A stretch of DNA of 46,274 bases from Oscillospiraceae bacterium (GTDB taxonomy: Bacteria > Bacillota > Clostridia > WRLR01), in the NCBI GenBank assembly GCA_009777515.1, contig WRLR01000021.1, forward strand, positions 1-46,274. Reading direction: 5' to 3'. The notes under the pieces were generated by a model, which had not been told where the DNA came from, searched no databases, and worked only from the letters and a program-made list of their open reading frames with translations. Shown piece after piece: positions 26,930-34,089 of this stretch (within the stretch, counting starts at the first letter, position 1; the number at the start of each line of letters is the position of its first letter). Position numbers and translations under genes: made by a program.

Positions 26930-27689
26930 CCGCAAAAATTTTTTCCCTATAGTCAACATAGTCCAGGTACAACCCGTGCGGCGGCGCGGTCTTGCCCGCG
27001 TCGCGCCTGTCCCCCGACGCGACGGCGCGGCTGACGTCGCCCGACGAGAGCCTACCCTGGCCCACATAGGCGAGGGTGCCCGTAATAATTCTGACCATGT
27101 TGTATAAAAAGCCGTTCCCCTCAATGGTGAGCTTAATTATATCGTCGGGCAAGCCATCCTCTATGTCGAGGCGGGCGACCTTGCGGACGGTGGATTTAAC
27201 CGGGCTGCCCGCCGACATGAACGCCCGGAAGTCCCGCTCGCCGACGATGGCGCCCGCCGCTTCGCGCATGGCGGCGACGTCGAGGGGCAGGGGTATGTGC
27301 CAAGCGCAGCGCATGTATAGCGCGGACGGCTGCCTCCTGTTGAGTATCAGGTAGGAGTACGTTTTGCCGATGGCGGAATACCGCGCGTGAAAATTGGACG
27401 GCGCCTCGGCTGACCGCGCGCATGTCACGCCCGACGGCAGGACGGTATTTAACGCATAGGCGAATTTTTCGGCCGGTATACGCGAGCTCGTAAAAAAGCT
27501 CGCCACCTGCCCCCGGGCATGCACCCCGGCGTCCGTCCTGCTCGCGCCAACAAGCCGCTCCGGCGCGCAACCCAAACATTGCAGGGCGGAAGCGACTGCG
27601 TCCTGCACCGTGTTCGCGTTGTTCTGGCTCTGCCACCCATGAAAGAGAGTCCCGTCGTATTCGAGCAGCAGCGCGATATTTCTATACAT
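26910..27689 (-). CDS. truA: tRNA pseudouridine(38-40) synthase TruA
   Basis: 259 residues. Converts U38-U40 of the tRNA anticodon arm to pseudouridine. The catalytic Asp53 lies in GASRTDAGVHA; YDGTLFHGWQ near the N-terminus and GNGFLYNMVRIITGTL near the C-terminus are diagnostic. Starts 2 bp after the ecfT stop, so it belongs to the ecfA1-ecfA2-ecfT-truA operon that is widely conserved in Bacillota. The usual next genes for ribosomal proteins L13 and S9 are absent. Confidence 0.96.
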   Translation of the reverse strand: MYRNIALLLEYDGTLFHGWQSQNNANTVQDAVASALQCLGCAPERLVGASRTDAGVHARGQVASFFTSSRIPAEKFAYALNTVLPSGVTCARSAEAPSNFHARYSAIGKTYSYLILNRRQPSALYMRCAWHIPLPLDVAAMREAAGAIVGERDFRAFMSAGSPVKSTVRKVARLDIEDGLPDDIIKLTIEGNGFLYNMVRIITGTLAYVGQGRLSSGDVSRAVASGDRRDAGKTAPPHGLYLDYVDYREKIFAVMSQNK

Positions 27690-27691
27690 AA

Positions 27692-28525
27692 CTATTTAAT
27701 GAGGATGAAATATTGGTTAAACGCGCCCCTCATGCGTATGGCGATAAAAACTGCAGCCAGGGCAGCGAAGGCTGCCAGAACGCATGCGTCGAGCCATGTC
27801 ATGCGCAACTGCCGCAGTTTGGTGCGGCCCTCGCCGCCCCGGTAGCAGCGGGCCTCCATTGCGTTCGCAAGATCGTCCGCGCGCCGGAACGCGCTGACGA
27901 ACAACGGTATGATGATTGGGATAAACGATCGGGCGCGATCAAGCAGCTTGCCCTCGTTGAAATCGGCGCCGCGCGATGCCTGCGCGCGCATTATCTTGTC
28001 CGCTTCTTCAATCAGGGTCGGGATGAACCGCAGCGCAATCGTCATCATCATCGCCAGCTCATGGACGGGTACGCGGATGCGCTTTAAGGGGTTAAGCAGG
28101 CTCTCGACCCCGTCCGTCAGCATGATAGGCGTCGTTGTAAAAATCATGAGCGAAGAGCCACCCAGTATTATCATTGAAATACGGGCGGCCATTTTCAACG
28201 CCAATTGGAGGCCCTCGCGGGTGGGCGCGATGATCCACAGCCTGAAAAATGGCTCCCCCTGAACCATGAAGATGTTGATCACGGAGGCGAAGATAATTAA
28301 TGGGAGAATGGGCTTCACGGATCGCAGCACTACGAGCGGTGGAATCCCGGACGCAGCGACCGCGCATGCGACAAACAGCGCGAGTATGGCGAACTCATAA
28401 AAGCTCCCGGCGACAAAGGCCAGGATCATAAAGGAAACCGACACCAAAATCTTGGTCCTCGGGTCTGCGCGGTGCAGGATGGAACTGCCCGGATAATATT
28501 GGCCTAGCGACATGTTCAGGTTCAT
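27692..28525 (-). CDS. ecfT: ECF transporter transmembrane component EcfT
   Basis: 277 residues with about five or six membrane helices. Two cytoplasmic coupling-helix motifs that contact the ATPases are visible as Ala-Arg-Gly-like signatures: QASRGADF and EARCYRGGEGR. The N-terminus (YYPGSSILHRADPRTKIL) is typical. Forms the energy-coupling module with EcfA1 and EcfA2 and serves several vitamin- or metal-binding S components, none of which is encoded here. Overlaps ecfA2 by 4 bases (ATGA). Confidence 0.95.
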   Translation of the reverse strand: MNLNMSLGQYYPGSSILHRADPRTKILVSVSFMILAFVAGSFYEFAILALFVACAVAASGIPPLVVLRSVKPILPLIIFASVINIFMVQGEPFFRLWIIAPTREGLQLALKMAARISMIILGGSSLMIFTTTPIMLTDGVESLLNPLKRIRVPVHELAMMMTIALRFIPTLIEEADKIMRAQASRGADFNEGKLLDRARSFIPIIIPLFVSAFRRADDLANAMEARCYRGGEGRTKLRQLRMTWLDACVLAAFAALAAVFIAIRMRGAFNQYFILIK

Positions 28526-29454
28526 GGCGTACCCCCAGTCTGGGTGGTTGCGACATGCACCGCACCGACGTCGCTTTGCGTCGGTTCCGCGCGCCGGGCG
28601 GGCATTATCCCAGCGCCCCTAAGCAGCTTTTCGATTTCGTCGGCGGCCTTACTGGCCGTCATGGCGCCCATGTCGATCTCCGGGGCGGATCTTTTTAGGC
28701 GGCGCAGCAAGTATTGAATATCCGGGGCGCGCAAGCCCGCCCGCTCCAGCGCCTCTATGCGCGTGAATATGGCTTCCGGCGGGCCATCCATGATGATTTG
28801 CCCGCCGTCGATGACTACGACCCGCTTGGCCAGCCTTGCAACGTCTTCCATATTATGGGACACCAATATGACGCAGGCGCCCAGTTCGGAGTGCAGTTTT
28901 TCTACATATGAAAAAATTTCGTCCCGTCCGCCGGGGTCCAGCCCCGAGCCCGGCTCGTCCATCACCAGATATTTAGGCTCCATAACAAGCACGCCCGCGA
29001 TGGCGACGCGCCGCCGCTGCCCGCCCGACAGCTCGAACGGCGAGCGGGCCATCAGCGCCCCCCCGATGCCTACGGCCGCCGCAGCCCTGTGGACGCGCTC
29101 GGCTATGTCCGCTTCGCCGTACCCGCGCTTCGATATGCCATATGCGATATCCTTGAATACCGTTTCCTCGAACAGTTGATATTCAGGAAACTGGAAGACA
29201 AGCCCGACCTTTCGGCGCAGCTCCCGCAGCGAGCCCCCGGTGGTGCTGATGCCGTCGACCGACACAGAACCGCTGTCGGGCTTCAGCAGCCCGTTAAAAT
29301 GCTGGATCAACGTAGATTTGCCGGAACCGGTGCGCCCGATCAGCCCGACAAACTCTCCGTCGTTTATTGTCAGGCTGACGCCGCGCAGCGCCTCGTGGAC
29401 CAGCGGGGTCTTTTTCATATATGTATATACAACATTATCCAGTTTAATGGGCAT
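28522..29454 (-). CDS. ecfA2: ECF transporter ATPase EcfA2
   Basis: 310 residues from the ATG at 29452-29454, which overlaps the ecfA1 stop; codons up to 29487 are in frame but less likely. Walker A GRTGSGKST, Q-loop LVFQFPEYQLFEET (the extended form typical of EcfA2), signature LSGGQRRR, Walker B YLVMDEPGSGLD and switch His in VSHNMED. Hydrolyses ATP to drive EcfT-linked vitamin uptake. The C-terminus is about 25 residues longer than usual and low in conservation. Confidence 0.95.
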   Translation of the reverse strand: MPIKLDNVVYTYMKKTPLVHEALRGVSLTINDGEFVGLIGRTGSGKSTLIQHFNGLLKPDSGSVSVDGISTTGGSLRELRRKVGLVFQFPEYQLFEETVFKDIAYGISKRGYGEADIAERVHRAAAAVGIGGALMARSPFELSGGQRRRVAIAGVLVMEPKYLVMDEPGSGLDPGGRDEIFSYVEKLHSELGACVILVSHNMEDVARLAKRVVVIDGGQIIMDGPPEAIFTRIEALERAGLRAPDIQYLLRRLKRSAPEIDMGAMTASKAADEIEKLLRGAGIMPARRAEPTQSDVGAVHVATTQTGGTP

Positions 29455-30571
29455 CGTCTGTATAATCAGCGGTACCAACGCCTGCACTCAATAGGCGCAT
29501 AATGGCCGCGTACGCTTCGTCGGCGCCGGTCACGCCGGCGGGCAGCTCCGTAAAGCCCCTTTCGCGTAAAATGTCGAATATTTCCGTTATCTGCGGCACA
29601 TCCAGGCCTATGGAGCGGATCAAGGCGCTGTCGCCGAACAGTTCCCTGGGTGGGCGCGAAATGACCACGCGCCCGTCGTCGACTACGAAAACCCTGTCTG
29701 CATGCGCCGCCTCGTCCATGTGGTGCGTTATAAGGATCACCGCTATGTTCTCTTCCTCGTTCAGTTTTCGGACTAACTTTATGACCTCCCGCCGCCCGTC
29801 GGGATCCAGCATTGACGTCGCTTCGTCGAGGATGACGCATTCCGGCTTCATCGCCAGGATGCCGGCGATGGCGACGCGTTGTTTTTGCCCGCCGGACAGT
29901 TGGTATGGCGGCCTTTGGGCAAACTCCAGCACCCCGGTTTCGGCCATGGACATGTCGATGCGGCGCCGTATTTCTAACGGCGGGACCCCAATATTTTCGA
30001 CGCCGAACGCGACGTCTTCCTCGACCGTGGTGCCGACTATCTGATTGTCGGGGTTTTGGAAAACCATACCGGAGGAGCGCCTTATCTCCCACACGTTTTC
30101 GGGGTCGGACGTATTCATGCCTTTGACCGTCACTACGCCAGAATCGGGTATCAGCAATGCGTTCAACAATTTTGCGAGCGTGGATTTGCCCGAGCCGTTT
30201 CTGCCTAAAAAAACGATGAACTCGCCCCGCTCGATGCATAGGCTGACGTCCTCGACCGCCTTGTCGCGGTCATATACGCCAGCGCCCGGTTCCATTATGT
30301 TTCCCTGCCCTCCGGCGGTATTGGCCGTCACGGCTTTAGCCGTTTCGGTATTAAGTGTTTCGGCTTTTACCGTTTCACCATTAGATGTCGCGACTTTAAC
30401 CGTTTCGGCATTAGGCGTTTCAGCTTTAGCAGCCGCGTAATCCGCGTAATTGGCAGCCTCTCCTCCATCTGTGGTTTCACGCATATAATTATACGAAAAA
30501 GTGACTTCAGATAGCGTTATTAAGTTTTCGCCGCTCCCCGCGCCGGTAGCGCGTTTTGTGCTGTTCGTCAT
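29444..30571 (-). CDS. ecfA1: ECF transporter ATPase EcfA1 with N-terminal repeat insert
   Basis: 375 residues against about 280 for the family. After the first strand (LSEVTFSYNY, containing the A-loop Tyr), residues about 31-102 are an insert rich in Thr, Ala, Glu and Lys made of 10-residue repeats; the ATPase then resumes (KAVEDVSLCIERGEF) with Walker A GRNGSGKST (123-131), VFQNPDNQIV, LSGGQKQR, VILDEATSMLD and ITHHMDEA. All catalytic motifs are intact. First gene of the ECF-truA operon; in most Bacillota the upstream neighbour is ribosomal protein L17, but here it is manA. Confidence 0.94.
   Translation of the reverse strand: MTNSTKRATGAGSGENLITLSEVTFSYNYMRETTDGGEAANYADYAAAKAETPNAETVKVATSNGETVKAETLNTETAKAVTANTAGGQGNIMEPGAGVYDRDKAVEDVSLCIERGEFIVFLGRNGSGKSTLAKLLNALLIPDSGVVTVKGMNTSDPENVWEIRRSSGMVFQNPDNQIVGTTVEEDVAFGVENIGVPPLEIRRRIDMSMAETGVLEFAQRPPYQLSGGQKQRVAIAGILAMKPECVILDEATSMLDPDGRREVIKLVRKLNEEENIAVILITHHMDEAAHADRVFVVDDGRVVISRPPRELFGDSALIRSIGLDVPQITEIFDILRERGFTELPAGVTGADEAYAAIMRLLSAGVGTADYTDDAH
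30327..30437 (-). repeat. 30-bp in-frame tandem repeat inside ecfA1
   Basis: Three full 30-bp units (30327-30356, 30357-30386, 30387-30416) and a partial fourth. On the plus strand each starts GTYNCGGCTTT and contains CCGTTTC. Each unit codes for ten residues of the pattern K-A-E-T-x-N-x-E-T-V. Units differ at roughly a quarter of positions. Confidence 0.88.
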
Positions 30572-30631
30572 TGCTCGCTCTTTTTTTGTTAGTGTATTAT
30601 TATATATTCAAACAGTAATTGTTACAAACTA

Positions 30632-31852
30632 TTAGAGCGTTGTCAGTAGAATTTTGCCGCTACCGCTTCTGCTTCCGCCCCCGCCACCATATGGGCGCAC
30701 AGTGTAGCTGCCTATTCCGTGCGGCAAGAACACGCATGCGCCTTTCCCGGCGTTTAACGTTCGGTGCGCTGTGTCGCCGCCCTCTATGGTAAACTCCCCT
30801 TGTATGACGAGCAGGGCATGAAACGATCCTGCACACTCCAAGCTAACCGCGCCATCGCCACCGCTATCGCTGCCGTTGCCGCCATCAATACCGCCACTGC
30901 CACCGCCGAACTCGAGCAAATCCAGATTAAAGAACCGCCAGTCGACCAGCTTCGTGGCGCGGCAGCCGCCGCAGTTTCGCACAACTGCGCCGTCCGCGCC
31001 ATTGCGCGCCCGCAGGGCGCTGTTGACGACTGCGGACGCTTGCATGGTATGCAGCTCCCTCGGCTTGCCGTCCGCGCCGACGCGCCCGTAATCGTGTACC
31101 CGATATGTTATATTGGAGCTTTGCTGCACCTCGGCTATGAGGGCGCCGCCGCCGATGGCGTGCAAAAGCCCGGCAGGTACATAGTAGCAGTCCCCTGGCT
31201 TGACCGGAACGCTGTTCGCGTATTCCAAAATAGCGCCGCTTTTTATCAACTCTGGTATTTTATCAGTAGGCGCGTCTTCTTTCAGCCCCAGTATCAAACG
31301 GGCGCCTGGTTCGCAGTCGATGACGTACCACGCCTCATTCTTGCCCATGCTGCCGCCTTCGTGCAGCCGGGCGTAATCGTCGTCGGGATGCACCTGCAGC
31401 GAAAGGTTCTGCTTAGCGTCGATCAATTTAATAAGGATGGGGAATGCGCCAGTACTGACGCTCGTATCGCTGCCGCCCGCGCCGTTGCTCGCATCGCCGC
31501 CCGTACCGCTGCCGCCCGCGCCGCCGTTCGCGCTGCTGCCGTCCGCGCTGCCGCCGCTCGCACCGCCGCCGGACCGTCTGCCCGTTCCCAGCCTACCCAC
31601 CGGTCCTACGAACTGCGGATATTTTTCGAGCACGTCTGCGAGAGCCATGCCTGCATATGCGCCGTCGCCCACGATGCTGCGACCGTCCGGATGGCAGCTC
31701 AGCTCCCAACTTTCCGCGACAGGCCTGAGATCCGTGTTTTTCCCGAACTCATCAACCAGCCGCTGCCCGCCCCACAGATAATCCTTGAACGCGGGGGAGA
31801 GGGGCATTGGGTACAGTACGCCGTCAGATTTTTTATCCATACCTTCAATCAA
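30632..31852 (-). CDS. manA: Mannose-6-phosphate isomerase, class I
   Basis: 406 residues against about 315 for the short Bacillus-type enzyme. Starts at TTG (31850-31852), supported by AAGGGGAGC six bases upstream; the ATG four codons later lacks spacing. Interconverts mannose-6-P and fructose-6-P. Zinc ligands are recognisable in LSLQVHPDDDYA (Gln, His), KNEAWYVID (Glu) and the HAIGGG region; YRVHDYGR is also typical. The extra length comes from Gly/Ser/Ala/Asp inserts at about residues 91-134, 317-336 and near the C-terminus (GGGGGSRSGSG); the first splits RLGTG from FPILIKLIDAK, which normally lie close together. Confidence 0.94.
   Translation of the reverse strand: MIEGMDKKSDGVLYPMPLSPAFKDYLWGGQRLVDEFGKNTDLRPVAESWELSCHPDGRSIVGDGAYAGMALADVLEKYPQFVGPVGRLGTGRRSGGGASGGSADGSSANGGAGGSGTGGDASNGAGGSDTSVSTGAFPILIKLIDAKQNLSLQVHPDDDYARLHEGGSMGKNEAWYVIDCEPGARLILGLKEDAPTDKIPELIKSGAILEYANSVPVKPGDCYYVPAGLLHAIGGGALIAEVQQSSNITYRVHDYGRVGADGKPRELHTMQASAVVNSALRARNGADGAVVRNCGGCRATKLVDWRFFNLDLLEFGGGSGGIDGGNGSDSGGDGAVSLECAGSFHALLVIQGEFTIEGGDTAHRTLNAGKGACVFLPHGIGSYTVRPYGGGGGSRSGSGKILLTTL
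31450..31580 (-). repeat. In-frame low-complexity insert in manA
   Basis: GC-rich stretch of imperfect GCCGCCCGCGCCG-type blocks coding for Gly, Ser, Ala, Asp and Thr (about 44 residues), with no clean unit length. Bounds are set by the return of conserved manA sequence on both sides. Confidence 0.65.
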
Positions 31853-31922
31853 TAATTCGCTCCCCTTGACAATTTTGGAATATTACATCAATATGAATTA
31901 TACCATATAAGGGGGTCAGGCT

Positions 31923-32435
31923 ATGTCGGTTCTGGACGTAATCAAAAAAAGGCGGAGCGTTAGAAAATTTCTGCCAAAACCTGTGGAGGACGACAAACTC
32001 ATGCGCGTGCTGGAGGCAGGGAGGTTGGCGCCGGCCGCGAACAATGCGCAGCAGTGGAAATTTATCGTCGTGCGCGACAAAGGGCTGTTGGAAAAACTGG
32101 CGCCCGCGTGCGGGGGGCAGTCCTTTGTAGCCGAGGCGCCAGCGGCTCTTGTGGTTTGCGCCATAGGCGACGAGCGCATGATGTACTGCGGCCAGCCCGC
32201 AGCGACAGTTGACTGTTCGATTGCGCTCTCGTTTATGATCCTGGAGGCCGCCGAGCTTGGGCTTGGCACGTGCTGGCTGGGCTATTTCAACAACGACAAG
32301 GTGAAGCGGGTGCTGAACATCCCCGCCGAAAACAATGTGGTCGCCGTGAGCCCGCTGGGGTACGCCGACGGGGAACCGCCCGCGCGCCCGAGGAAGGGCA
32401 TTGACGAGGTCGTCACATACGACGGATGGAAATAA
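31923..32435 (+). CDS. Nitroreductase-family FMN oxidoreductase
   Basis: 170 residues; AAGGGGG lies upstream of the ATG. Family landmarks: the N-terminal FMN phosphate-binding region KKRRSVRKF, then APAANNAQQWKFIVV, and later LGLGTCWLGYFNN and VSPLGYADGEP. Likely an FMN-dependent NAD(P)H oxidoreductase acting on nitro- or quinone-like compounds; physiological substrate unknown. Divergent from manA. Its last four codons and stop are the first unit of a ten-unit array that runs to the exonuclease III gene. Confidence 0.9.
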   Translation: MSVLDVIKKRRSVRKFLPKPVEDDKLMRVLEAGRLAPAANNAQQWKFIVVRDKGLLEKLAPACGGQSFVAEAPAALVVCAIGDERMMYCGQPAATVDCSIALSFMILEAAELGLGTCWLGYFNNDKVKRVLNIPAENNVVAVSPLGYADGEPPARPRKGIDEVVTYDGWK

Positions 32436-32571
32436 AGCTGATGGACATGTGACTGATAGAAATAAGATGGATGGAAATAAGGCTGATGGACATGCAACGG
32501 ATGGAAATAAGACGGATGGACATAAAACGGATGGAAATTAGTTGGATAGACATAAGGCGGATGGGCATAAA
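32422..32571 (+). repeat. 15-bp tandem array (ten units) from nitroreductase stop to exonuclease III start
   Basis: Exactly ten 15-bp units fill 32422-32571. The first, ACGGATGGAAATAAA, holds the nitroreductase stop TAA; consensus is ACGGATGGAAATAAG with GGACATAA variants. The next base after unit ten is the A of the exonuclease III ATG. In the exonuclease frame the units read Thr/Ala-Asp-Gly-Asn/His-Lys, interrupted by one TAG in unit eight. Confidence 0.93.
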
Positions 32572-33351
32572 ATGATTAAACTGGCATCATGGAACGTGAA
32601 CGGGATGCGCGCCTGCTACGGCAGGGGGGACTTTGACAGTGCTTTCCAACGGCTCGGAGCGGATATTTTTTGCATACAGGAAACCAAGATGGAGCGCGGG
32701 CAGGCGGAAATCGAATATCCGGGCTATGAGCAGTATTGGAACAGCGCGAAAAAGAAGGGCTACTCCGGGACGGCCGTTTTCACGAGGCTCAAACCGGAAA
32801 GGGCCTCATACGGCATCGGCCTCGACGAGCACGATCAAGAAGGCCGGATTGTCCTTTTGGAATATAGTCATTTTTTTCTGATTAATATGTATACGCCGAA
32901 CTCGCAGGGGGAGCTGGCGCGGCTGCCGTACCGCATGCGTTGGGAAGACGATGTCCGCGCGTGGATTACGGGGCTTGAAGCCGAGGGCGGCAAGCCGGTC
33001 GTGCTGTGCGGGGACTTAAATGTAGCCCATGAGGACATTGATTTAAAGCACCCCAAGACCAACCACCGCAATGCGGGCTTTACCGACGAGGAGCGGGGCA
33101 AATTTTCGGATTTGTTGGGCGCCGGGTACTGCGACACGTTCCGGCATTTTAATCCGGATGCCCGCGACGTATATACCTGGTGGTCATATATTGGAAAATC
33201 ACGCGAAAAGAATGTCGGCTGGCGCATCGATTATTTTATCGTGTCGGCGTCTCTTGTAGACAAGGTCGTAGATACGGCGGTATATATGGATTTGCGAGGC
33301 AGCGACCACTGCCCGGTCGGCCTAACGCTGGATTTGCCGGCATCATCATGA
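32572..33351 (+). CDS. exoA: Exodeoxyribonuclease III / AP endonuclease
   Basis: 259 residues from the ATG at 32572, which begins the conserved sequence IKLASWNVNGMRA; the ten upstream in-frame codons belong to the array. Repairs abasic sites in DNA. Catalytic and metal-binding motifs: Asn in NVNG, Glu in IQETK, Tyr in INMYTPNSQ, Asp and Asn in CGDLNVAH, and Asp-His in RGSDHCPV. Overlaps tadA by four bases (ATGA). No strong ribosome-binding site is present because the repeat array occupies that space. Confidence 0.95.
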   Translation: MIKLASWNVNGMRACYGRGDFDSAFQRLGADIFCIQETKMERGQAEIEYPGYEQYWNSAKKKGYSGTAVFTRLKPERASYGIGLDEHDQEGRIVLLEYSHFFLINMYTPNSQGELARLPYRMRWEDDVRAWITGLEAEGGKPVVLCGDLNVAHEDIDLKHPKTNHRNAGFTDEERGKFSDLLGAGYCDTFRHFNPDARDVYTWWSYIGKSREKNVGWRIDYFIVSASLVDKVVDTAVYMDLRGSDHCPVGLTLDLPASS

Positions 33352-33818
33352 ACGCCCTGGACGAGCGTTTTATGCGCGAAGCGCTCAAATGCGCTGGTCG
33401 CGCGTTCGACAGGGGGGAGGCGCCCATAGGCGCCGTCGTCGTGCATAACGGCCGCGTCATATCTCGGGGGTACAACGAGCGCGAGACAAAACAGGACGCG
33501 ACGCTCCACGCCGAAATGACCGCCATCCGGAGGGCGTGTAAAAAGCTCGGCCTATGGCGGCTGTGCGGATGCGAGCTGTATGTCACGCTGGAGCCGTGCG
33601 CGATGTGCGCCGGTGCAATAGTGCTCGCGCGGCTGGACAGGGTCGTCTACGGCGCTGCCGATGAAAAAGCGGGCGCATGCGGGACTGTGCTCAACGTCGT
33701 CGCCGAAAAAGCGCTGAACCACCGCCCGGCGGTAACGCCCGGCGTCCTAGGCGACGAGTGCGCTGATATATTGAAGCGTTTTTTTGCAAAACTGCGCTCG
33801 GACGCGAAGAAAACTTGA
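33348..33818 (+). CDS. tadA: tRNA-adenosine deaminase TadA
   Basis: 156 residues. The true start is the ATG overlapping the exonuclease III stop, followed by the typical FMREALKCAGRAF. Deaminates A34 to inosine in tRNA-Arg(ACG). Zinc site: His54-Ala-Glu56 (proton-shuttling Glu) and PCAMC (Cys84, Cys87). GEAPIGAVVV is diagnostic. The stop codon is the beginning of the 14-bp array downstream. Confidence 0.95.
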   Translation: MNALDERFMREALKCAGRAFDRGEAPIGAVVVHNGRVISRGYNERETKQDATLHAEMTAIRRACKKLGLWRLCGCELYVTLEPCAMCAGAIVLARLDRVVYGAADEKAGACGTVLNVVAEKALNHRPAVTPGVLGDECADILKRFFAKLRSDAKKT

Positions 33819-33954
33819 CGGGCGTACATAGACGGGTGAGCGCAGACGGACAAGTGCAGATGCGTGGGCGCAGACGGGTGAGCACAGACGAGCGAACGTG
33901 GACGCGTGAGCGCAGACGGGCGAGCGCAGACTGACGAGCGCATTCGCGTGGGCG
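33815..33954 (+). repeat. 14-bp tandem array (ten units) from the tadA stop
   Basis: Ten consecutive 14-bp units, consensus CAGACGGGTGAGCG; the first, TTGACGGGCGTACA, contains the tadA TGA. Because 14 is not a multiple of three, this is not a coding repeat. It ends about 30 bp before the 3' end of the convergent tRNA-Pro gene. No terminator hairpin is visible in this gap. Confidence 0.92.
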
Positions 33955-33982
33955 CATCCATATAATACGCGGGCAGCAAAAA

Positions 33983-34056
33983 TCGGAGTGAGAGGATTTG
34001 AACCTCCGGCTTCTGCGTCCCGAACGCAGCGCTCTACCAAGCTGAGCCACACCCCG
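33983..34056 (-). tRNA. tRNA-Pro (anticodon CGG)
   Basis: Acceptor stem CGGGGTG pairs with CACTCCG (one G-U), discriminator A. The anticodon arm CTGCG-TTCGGGA-CGCAG gives anticodon CGG, reading CCG. T-arm GGAGG-TTCAAAT-CCTCT. CCA is not encoded; a short T run follows the 3' end. Confidence 0.95.
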
Positions 34057-34089
34057 ATACAGACTTAATTGTAATTTGGGCAGGTTAAA

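Noticed and set aside
30764..31855. 363-codon plus-strand frame across manA
   Set aside because: Antisense to a clearly conserved enzyme. The Ala/Arg-rich content is the complement of GC-rich manA codons and its inserts.
33180..33347. Upstream extension of tadA
   Set aside because: It runs through exonuclease III codons in another frame. Homology to TadA begins at the ATG overlapping the exonuclease stop.
4451..33954. CRISPR arrays as an explanation for the tandem repeats
   Set aside because: Units of 11-15 bp directly abut with no spacers between them, no palindromic 24-37 bp repeats exist, and no cas genes are present.
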